A stretch of DNA of 30,147 nt, taken from the NCBI GenBank assembly GCA_023412195.1, contig JAEYNZ010000094.1, positions 1 to 30,147 of the forward strand, written 5' to 3'. Under the pieces are notes generated by a model. That model was not told the origin of the DNA, did not search any database, and worked only from the letters and a program-made list of their open reading frames with translations. Of the stretch, positions 24,909 through 30,147 are shown one piece after another. Positions within the stretch are counted from its first letter, which is position 1. Each line of letters opens with the position of its first letter. The translations under genes and the position numbers were made by a program. The stretch is from Bacteroidota bacterium. Its GTDB lineage: Bacteria; Bacteroidota; Bacteroidia; Bacteroidales; Prolixibacteraceae.

Positions 24909-25802
24909 ATGTCACCCTCTTTTGGAGACTTTTTTAATATTTTTGGCCAACGATCAGTTAAACATCAGATGACTAAAGAACCAGGCGGATGGATATTGGC
25001 AGAAGAAGATTTTCACCAGTGGATAGAAGATGCAGGGAGCTATGCTGTTAATGATTATACAGCAATCAGAAAGTCGATCCATATTTATTTCAGCCGGCAA
25101 TACCACAGGTTGCTAAACGATCAGCTGAGCCGCTTGTATAATTATTGGCCGCCCGAGCTGTTGGTTGCAGGGGATCAGAAAATGGCTGCAGAACCATTGT
25201 TCCTTCATGAGACGATGGTCTGCTATTCCAGATCAGAAAGTTATTTTAAGGAACCATCAGGACAGGAAGATCATCTGCGGATACTGGAGCAGTTCTACAA
25301 TGGTGATCATGATGCAGTTTTGCAATTTTACGAGCAGGAATTTCCAAAGATAGCACGATTGATAATAAACAACCAGGGCACCACCGATGATGCAAAAGAT
25401 GTATTTCATGACGCACTGGTGATTATATTGGATAAATTCAGGTGGGGTTGCCTGAGGCTTGAATGCAGTGCTGGTGCATATCTTTATTCTATTAGCAGGA
25501 ACCTTTGGCATGAACGTTTACGGCACCGGAAAAAGGTACATGAATTTAAGGAAATCCATTTCAACAGGCATCCGGATGTAACTGTAGATTATTACGAAGA
25601 GCAACCGGAGCATCTTGATTCTGTTATCAAAGCAATTGATGAGCTTGGGGATCTGTGCAAACAACTGCTGGAACTTTATTATTTCAAGAATCTTTCGTGG
25701 GAAGAAATAGCTGCGGAACTGGGATACATTAGTGCAGCGAGCGCAAGAAACCAGAAATACAAATGCCTTCAGAAGATAAGAAAGCAGGTTGCAATTTTTT
25801 GA
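24909..25802 (+). CDS. Sigma-70 family (ECF-like) sigma factor with long N-terminal extension
   Basis: 297 aa. Region 2 lies at about 125-205 (FYEQEFPKIARLIINNQGTTDDAKDVFHDALVIILDKF in two blocks, then AYLYSISRNLWHERLRHRKK). Region 4 is at about 235-293, with helix-turn-helix LSWEEIAAELGYISAASARNQKYKCLQKIRK in two parts. ECF sigmas are normally 160-200 aa; here about 120 residues precede region 2 (WILAEEDFHQWIEDAGSYAV, YFSRQYHRLLNDQLSRLYNYW) and resemble nothing I know. No anti-sigma gene follows, so this extension may sense or restrain the factor. A start at 24969 (MTKEPGG) is possible and would leave about 100 residues of extension. Confidence 0.85.
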   Translation: MSPSFGDFFNIFGQRSVKHQMTKEPGGWILAEEDFHQWIEDAGSYAVNDYTAIRKSIHIYFSRQYHRLLNDQLSRLYNYWPPELLVAGDQKMAAEPLFLHETMVCYSRSESYFKEPSGQEDHLRILEQFYNGDHDAVLQFYEQEFPKIARLIINNQGTTDDAKDVFHDALVIILDKFRWGCLRLECSAGAYLYSISRNLWHERLRHRKKVHEFKEIHFNRHPDVTVDYYEEQPEHLDSVIKAIDELGDLCKQLLELYYFKNLSWEEIAAELGYISAASARNQKYKCLQKIRKQVAIF

Positions 25803-25840
25803 TTCAGGATGATCAAAAGGTTTGTACCCATATTTCCTGA

Positions 25841-25858
25841 AAATATCGGCCGATATTT
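25841..25858. promoter_or_regulatory. Perfect 18-bp palindrome downstream of the sigma-factor gene
   Basis: AAATATCGGCCGATATTT is its own reverse complement and lies 39 bp past the sigma-factor stop. No T-run follows on either strand, so it is not a standard terminator. It could be a dimeric protein-binding site or a hairpin protecting the 3' end. Confidence 0.35.
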
Positions 25859-25981
25859 CCCATTACCGAGAGACCTGTATCTTGCGGCTTTGCCCAATGG
25901 GTCTGTGCATCTTGCAACTTGCGTCCACTATCCCTGAACCGTAAATCATACTATCCAAATATCACTAAATAGGGCAGGAGA

Positions 25982-26038
25982 GGCTTAACTCTTCCTGTAG
26001 AACAGTTTGCCTGTCAGCAGAAGTTTACAGGATAAGCC
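25982..26038. other. Long imperfect hairpin near the 3' end of the winged-helix gene
   Basis: GGCTTA pairs with TAAGCC, and TCCTGTA(G)AAC with GTTTACAGGA, around a 19-nt loop; the left arm has a five-base bulge. Read on the minus strand it lies 35 bp past the winged-helix stop codon and could act as a 3' end stabiliser or a weak terminator. No T-run is present. The remaining sequence between 25803 and 26073 holds no gene. Confidence 0.4.
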
Positions 26039-26073
26039 GTCCCTTATGGAGCAAGATGGCTCATCGTTCAACT

Positions 26074-26247
26074 TCATTTTGGCTGCCAGTAACAAACCTT
26101 TGGCGATTCAATCCTGCCTTCGGTTTTTAACTGCTTCATAGCCTTATCCACCTCTTTTTTATCCAGACCGGAGGCATCTGCAATTTCTGCTGCCTTCATG
26201 GGTTTACCGGCACTTTTCATTGTGTCGAATACGATTTCTGCACTCAT
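26074..26247 (-). CDS. Small winged-helix (MarR-like) DNA-binding protein
   Basis: 57 aa from the ATG at 26247. The sequence fits one winged helix-turn-helix: IVFDTMKSAGKPMKAAEIAD, recognition-helix region DKKEVDKAMKQLKTEGRI, and a wing ending KVCYWQPK. Such mini-proteins are widespread in Bacteroidota and archaea as uncharacterised regulators. An ATG at 26277 is in frame, but the promoter at 26266-26295 overlaps it, so the shorter form is correct if that promoter is used. It is a separate transcript just downstream of the arr gene on the same strand. Confidence 0.8.
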   Translation of the reverse strand: MSAEIVFDTMKSAGKPMKAAEIADASGLDKKEVDKAMKQLKTEGRIESPKVCYWQPK

Positions 26248-26265
26248 AGTTAAAAAGTTTTTATA

Positions 26266-26295
26266 CAAATCTAGCATAAATAATTTTTAAGCCAA
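26266..26295 (-). promoter_or_regulatory. Bacteroidota sigma-A promoter of the winged-helix gene
   Basis: On the minus strand CTTG (TTG at 26293-26295) is followed after 19 bases by TAGATTTG (26266-26273), matching TTTG-N19-TAnnTTTG with one mismatch in the -33 box. Transcription would begin around 26259, leaving a leader of about 12 nt before the ATG at 26247. This is the best complete promoter I found in the window. Confidence 0.65.
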
Positions 26296-26345
26296 GTATA
26301 TCATGAAACTTGACAGTGTCAGTTTTGAAATGCCATCTGGTTTTC

Positions 26346-26738
26346 TTAATCTTCTATAGCACTGATACCAAGTTCTTTTAATTTTTTAAGTCCTTCCTGC
26401 ATTGCTTTAAGTTGTTCAGGAGAATGGCCTTTCCAGTCATTGACTTCACCTGTAACAAGGAGTGGACTTGTTGTACGGTATGATTTTGTGGGGTTACCCG
26501 GATACTTTTTATCTGTGAGGTTTGGGTCATCTTCTATATGCCCGGTGGGTTCAACGATATAGATCCTCCCTTTTCCTTCACCCAGGGCAAGTTCAGCGCC
26601 CCAGATTGCTGCGTCCAGAGTGGCAGTCAGGTAAACATACTTTGCCTTATTTCGGTGTCCGAAATTAGATTTGAAGCCAGGTTCAATCAGGTCGCCCTGT
26701 TTCAAACTTGCCTTTGTGCCGTGATAAAAAGTTTCCAT
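26346..26738 (-). CDS. arr: Rifamycin NAD(+) ADP-ribosyltransferase
   Basis: 130 aa, close to the usual length of Arr proteins. It matches the family end to end: FYHGTKASLKQGDLIEPG, KYVYLTATLDAAIWGAELA, GRIYIVEPTGHIEDDPNLTD, KKYPGNPTKSYRTTSPL and DWKGHSPEQLKAM. The N-terminal His in YHGT, the Tyr in YVYLTA and the Asp in EDDPNLTD correspond to the catalytic and NAD-binding residues of this family. Arr transfers ADP-ribose from NAD+ to the C23 hydroxyl of rifamycins, inactivating them. No integron, transposon or other resistance gene is nearby, so it looks like a chromosomal, environmental version. I see no promoter match upstream. Confidence 0.92.
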   Translation of the reverse strand: METFYHGTKASLKQGDLIEPGFKSNFGHRNKAKYVYLTATLDAAIWGAELALGEGKGRIYIVEPTGHIEDDPNLTDKKYPGNPTKSYRTTSPLLVTGEVNDWKGHSPEQLKAMQEGLKKLKELGISAIED

Positions 26739-27074
26739 CAGATTTTTATTTACTTTGTTATTATTTCCAATTTATACATTTCTGGTTGATATCTGTTTAA
26801 ACAACGGCAGCCATAGTTTTGCTGTAAATTAAAAATCCTTCAATTAAATTACCCTCTTCCTGAGGGGATGATAATCCATCTCTTTTTTACATCAGTATGA
26901 AGTTCTGGCCGCCCCGGTTAAAGGTGGTTCAGGTGTTTTTGAATTCATAATGAACTGCCCGAATGAAATTTGAAGGTGTTATATTTAAAAGTTTCATGAA
27001 TTAAGAAGACATTAAAGTTCATGATTTATTCGTATGTTTACGGTGAATATTGTTTATTAAAATTTTATATAAAT
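26739..27074. other. Divergent intergenic region between arr and the HRCDI-motif lipoprotein
   Basis: About 335 bp, AT-rich at both ends. TATGTTTA in the region just before the lipoprotein is a near match to the -7 box, but there is no clear -33 element. No small ORF or hairpin stands out. Confidence 0.4.
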
Positions 27075-27590
27075 ATGAAATCGACCTTCATTATTATCAT
27101 ATTCTCAGTTCTGTTTACAATTGTTTCCTGTAACCCGGCAAAGCAAGATTCCGGACAAAACAGGCAGGTGCCTGTATTGCCGTCAGTTCAGGAACAACCC
27201 GCGCCTGTAAGTACACAAGCTGAACAGCCTGCTGAAGAAGGAACAACACAGCAGTCTGCAGCACAGCAAAACAATGAAGAAGTTATGCTGAACCCGCCGC
27301 ACGGACAACCATTTCACCGGTGCGATATACCGGTTGGTGCACCCCTTAATTCACAGCCACGTCCAACAACAGGCAGCCAGGTTCAGGTTAATTCGCCTCA
27401 GGTTTCAACTCCGGCTGCACGAACAACCACCAGTTCCGGCGCTCCTACCATTGAAAATGCAAGGCGCATGAATTCCGGGCAGGCACAAAGCACTGCACCT
27501 GTTAATAGTGGGAGCAAGCCAGCCCTCAATCCACCCCACGGGCAACCCTATCACCGCTGTGACATTGCAGTGGGTAGTCCGCTTCCATAG
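27075..27590 (+). CDS. Lipoprotein with two NPPHGQPxHRCDIxVGxPL motifs
   Basis: 171 aa from the ATG at 27075, which starts a lipoprotein signal (MKSTFIIIIFSVLFTIVSC, Cys19). A low-complexity Gln/Pro/Thr/Ser-rich linker surrounds two near-identical 19-residue motifs: LNPPHGQPFHRCDIPVGAPL at 72-91 and LNPPHGQPYHRCDIAVGSPL at 151-170, the second ending the protein. I recall this motif as a recurring element in hypothetical Bacteroidota proteins; its function is, as far as I know, undescribed. Each copy holds two His and one Cys, which could bind a metal or form a disulfide; that is inference. There is no neighbour within 400 bp. Confidence 0.8.
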   Translation: MKSTFIIIIFSVLFTIVSCNPAKQDSGQNRQVPVLPSVQEQPAPVSTQAEQPAEEGTTQQSAAQQNNEEVMLNPPHGQPFHRCDIPVGAPLNSQPRPTTGSQVQVNSPQVSTPAARTTTSSGAPTIENARRMNSGQAQSTAPVNSGSKPALNPPHGQPYHRCDIAVGSPLP

Positions 27591-28203
27591 GGTTTTGTTT
27601 GATATCTTGGCTGTTCCTGTACTATTTGATGAACTATAAATAATTGCTTCTGCAGGAAGACAATTGATCTGGAAATTCACCTGGGGATTTTAACCTTGTA
27701 AATTGAATCGGGACCAGGGATATGGAGCAGCAGGTTCAGTCATTCTGATCATGCCATGGGCTTCCTGGTTCTCCATGATCGTTTTTATGATGCTGAATTT
27801 ACACACACTTATGCAGCTTTTTTCTCAGGCAGGATAGCTCCAACCGATATTACAACGACTGATATTTCACCTGAATCTGTTTCTTTATAATTCAAACTAT
27901 TGAATAAAGGATAATGGATTTTCTGAATAACGTAATGAATTATGTTCCAAGGGGAGAAACTAAGATAGTAAACTTGTTTTTTAGGCTCATGCCAGCTTTA
28001 TTTCTGTGCTTTGTGAATGAACTGAATAAATTTTTTTCTAAAAACAATAATTAATTATTAAATCTCATTCAGAATTCAAATGTAATTCCTCGATATTCCA
28101 ATCACACAGAAACCAGATTTCACCCAATGCTCCAATGATATACAGTCAGATTTACTAAATTGATCAATTATTTTGAACTTTTTTTATTTATGATAAAAAA
28201 TGC
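27591..28203. other. Long intergenic region, possibly with gene remnants
   Basis: No ORF with a start codon longer than about 60 codons. On the minus strand about 60 stop-free codons (about 27829-28008) end in a protein-like stretch, and a shorter open segment follows at about 27704-27810, but there is no start codon and no recognised family. These could be the remains of a decayed gene or chance. Confidence 0.3.
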
Positions 28204-28211
28204 TACTTTTG
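28204..28211 (+). promoter_or_regulatory. Putative -7 promoter box of the 282-residue protein gene
   Basis: TACTTTTG matches TAnnTTTG and would give a leader of about 40 nt. A TTTG at 28172-28175 lies 28 bases upstream, longer than the usual spacing, so the -33 assignment is weak. Confidence 0.4.
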
Positions 28212-28255
28212 AAGACAGTAACCTCCATTATTAATTTATAGATAAAAAATAATGT

Positions 28256-29104
28256 ATGGTTACAAGAAAGGAATTAACTGGTTTTACCCAAACTTTGACA
28301 GCCGCACTTCAAAAAGCAGGCTACACTGCTTTTGGGCGTATTTCTTCTTCAGAAGATACATATAATACGTACGCTCATCTTCCTGTACCTGAAATGGTGA
28401 CTGCATATGTTGAAGACAATAATCTGGATGAAATCAACAGGGTTTACAGGGTGGTAAAACATATCGATGACAACAGTGGAAAATATTACAGTCTGATGGC
28501 CCTCTGTAAAGAAAATGGCATCGATTATAAAGTATTCAACCATGCAGTAGAAAATATGCCTTATATTGATAAGACGGGTGACAGGCGGAAAACTCAATAC
28601 CACTGGATTCATGACGAGCAGCCGTCTTTCAAAACTGCAAAAGAAATTGTTGAGCATATGCGAAAGCTTAAGTCAACGAACCTGAATAAGGCATTAAAAA
28701 AGAAAATTAGTCAGGCAGTGGCCAAAGGCATCAGCAAGGATGAATTCTTTAAGACAAATAAGATAAAAAAGGAAGCCACTTATAGTGCTGATGCTTTTTA
28801 TAATTATCAGAAAGTCCGTCAGCAAATCAAGGAGGAACATGTAGATGAACCTATTCCTGATGTTATGGCTCAACAGGAAACTACACCCATAATACCGGAG
28901 CAGGAGCACGAAGACATGAATATTCCAAGTAGTGTCAGCGAAGAGGCTGTACTGAAAGAGGAAGATGTTCTGTCACAGTCCGGGGTCGTTGATGAAGCTG
29001 GCCTGGAAATGGAGAATTACATTCTGAGACAGGAAATCAAGTACCTAAAGAGAATCAATAAAGCAAAGGACAAACTCATTAAAGCATTGCGAAAGAAAGG
29101 GTAG
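28256..29104 (+). CDS. Uncharacterised protein with C-terminal coiled coil
   Basis: 282 aa, soluble, Lys/Glu-rich; I do not recognise it. Three parts are visible: a folded-looking N-terminal half (about 1-150, with TYNTYAHLPVPEMVTAYVE, YYSLMALCKENGIDYKVFNH and YHWIHDEQPSFKTAKEIVEHM), a basic middle (about 155-205, LNKALKKKISQAVAKGISKDEF), an acidic Gln/Glu/Pro linker (about 205-255), and a short coiled coil at 257-282 (EMENYILRQEIKYLKRINKA). The repeated short helices with KENGIDYKVF may be DNA-binding, but that is only impression. It stands alone in an AT-rich region with no gene within 140 bp, consistent with acquisition. Confidence 0.7.
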   Translation: MVTRKELTGFTQTLTAALQKAGYTAFGRISSSEDTYNTYAHLPVPEMVTAYVEDNNLDEINRVYRVVKHIDDNSGKYYSLMALCKENGIDYKVFNHAVENMPYIDKTGDRRKTQYHWIHDEQPSFKTAKEIVEHMRKLKSTNLNKALKKKISQAVAKGISKDEFFKTNKIKKEATYSADAFYNYQKVRQQIKEEHVDEPIPDVMAQQETTPIIPEQEHEDMNIPSSVSEEAVLKEEDVLSQSGVVDEAGLEMENYILRQEIKYLKRINKAKDKLIKALRKKG

Positions 29105-29251
29105 AAAAAAATAGGATTTAATTTTAATCTTATCTTTTCTAAAGCATACGAGTTAGTACATATTTTCAGACAGAATCCTGATCCTTTAAGTTAGTCGGTC
29201 AGAAATGATTTTAACGTTGGGGGCAATTATTACACGTTGTATTTTGGTTGC

Positions 29252-29649
29252 CTATTTCACCATAGGCTCAACTATTTTCCAATAAGAATCCTTTCGGGTA
29301 ATTTTGTTTTCATGAATCTCCCAATGGTCACAACCTCTCACTTTGACACGAACCCCTGAAGTTGTTGTTCCGGTAAGTGTCCATTCTGATACTCCCAAAT
29401 CTCCATTTGAAGAAATCCAATGACGGTCTTCTCCATAGTGACATCAGGAATTCCTTTGAAGCGGCTTGCAAGTGCCTCCTGAACCTTTACCTTTCCGATG
29501 AACCGTTGTCCCCAGGGTTCAGGTCCCTTTGGAAAATCTAATGAACATTCCTCGGAGAAGAATTTCATTATCGCATTAAGGTCATGCTGGTTGAATGCAT
29601 CAAGGATTTGCTTTAAAGTTTCTTTTGTAATTTTCATTTCATGATTCAT
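29252..29649 (-). pseudogene. NTF2/SnoaL-like protein gene, interrupted by a one-base frameshift
   Basis: The minus-strand frame from 29649 gives an NTF2-fold N-terminus (ITKETLKQILDAFNQHDLNAIMKFFSEECSLDFP) up to FKGIPDV, then runs out of family at 29338. From about 29440 another frame continues the family precisely: YGEDRHWISSNGDLGVSEWT, LTGTTTSGVRVKVRGCDHWE, and a C-terminal WKIVEPMVK ending at 29252. Restoring one base (GTC-AC to GTC-CAC, giving Asp-Val-His-Tyr-Gly) yields a 132-residue protein of normal family length. These proteins are small cyclase/isomerase-like or ligand-binding folds of mostly unknown role. It is either a recent pseudogene or a sequencing error at one C. Confidence 0.8.
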
Positions 29650-30147
29650 ATTTTGTGTTCGCTATGAACTAGTATATTGGTGCATCTCAAATCTCCTGAT
29701 AATCCAGTTAAGAGACCATTAATTTAAAGTTGTTATATTCCTAATGAATTAATTTGTAAATACTTGTAGAGTTTAAAATAACTATAAGTACAATTTATGT
29801 CCTTGAGACATATAAACCAAATACGATTAAAAAATAATCTTTCCATTTGATTTTCTATCAGGTATCGTTTAGCAATTTTTCATTTCTTTTCTAATGTTAT
29901 GGTACAATCATTCATTTATTTTATAATATAGTTTATATACCATAAAATTGAGATTTTTCATTAAGACAACTTCAAAAAATAGCAGTTCGACGGTTAACGA
30001 AGAGACTGGATGTCAAATTTAAACGTGGCACTCTTCTAATGATTAGAAATCATTTGCATCATCTTATTTTTTTTACGCATGATATCATAGATTATCCCGT
30101 AATTTAAAAATGGATGGTTTTTTGTTCCCTGCCCCTCTGAGCTAACT
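29650..30147. other. AT-rich terminal region, no gene seen
   Basis: About 500 bp, very AT-rich, with no open frame worth calling on either strand. Small inverted repeats are present (AATGATT-N3-AATCATT at 30038-30054; TTATGGTA and TACCATAA at 29897-29904 and 29938-29945), but in sequence this AT-rich they are not remarkable. Confidence 0.45.

Noticed and set aside
27704..28008. Stop-free minus-strand stretches that read like a decayed protein.
   Set aside because: No start codon, two different frames, no recognisable family, and about 60 open codons can occur by chance; noted only as a possible remnant.

Overview
The window looks like a chromosomal segment of a free-living member of the Bacteroidota, probably class Bacteroidia (Bacteroidales/Marinilabiliales-like). 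The main signs are a dapB-lepB pair with a WbqC-family gene close by, a signal peptidase I with a large internal insertion, a C-terminal type IX secretion (T9SS) sorting domain on a cellulase, lipoproteins with short SxxC-type lipoboxes, weak Shine-Dalgarno signals, and at least one good match to the Bacteroidota promoter (TTG-N19-TAnnTTTG). No tRNA, rRNA, CRISPR array, integrase or transposase is visible.

Layout. 1-5.1 kb: an S41 protease lipoprotein and a 7TM-HD phosphohydrolase on the minus strand, diverging from a cytoplasmic-type NlpC/P60 peptidase and a possible 30-residue membrane peptide. 5.2-8.8 kb: a Nudix hydrolase, then minus-strand housekeeping genes (WbqC family, LapA-domain protein, lepB, dapB). 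9.0-14.3 kb: plus-strand Cof-type HAD phosphatase, M16 protease, a membrane protein and a translationally coupled glycosyltransferase. 14.4-17.2 kb: two tandem GH5 glycosidases, of which only the downstream one has a carbohydrate-binding module and a T9SS signal. 17.3-18.6 kb: a CbpA-type J-protein coupled to an unrecognised 125-residue protein. 19.1-21.8 kb: a complete TRAP transporter (lipoprotein DctP, DctQ, DctM). 21.8-23.4 kb: a DUF1846/UPF0371 protein.

From 23.4 kb to the end the window becomes accessory in character: long AT-rich gaps and isolated genes. These are a vWA protein facing a sigma-70-family factor with a long N-terminal extension, a small winged-helix protein with a clear promoter, an Arr-type rifamycin ADP-ribosyltransferase, a lipoprotein with a duplicated NPPHGQPxHRCDI motif, an unrecognised 282-residue coiled-coil protein, and an NTF2/SnoaL-like gene broken by an apparent one-base deletion.

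I did not find an obvious new multi-gene defence or mobile system. The most unusual non-coding structure is a 99-bp array of nine 11-bp AT-rich units at 23803-23901, in which four units in one orientation are followed by five in the opposite orientation. It lies next to a diverged 121-bp-period duplication. The coding candidates most worth following are the cbpA-coupled unknown protein, the extended sigma factor opposite the vWA protein, and the HRCDI-motif lipoprotein.
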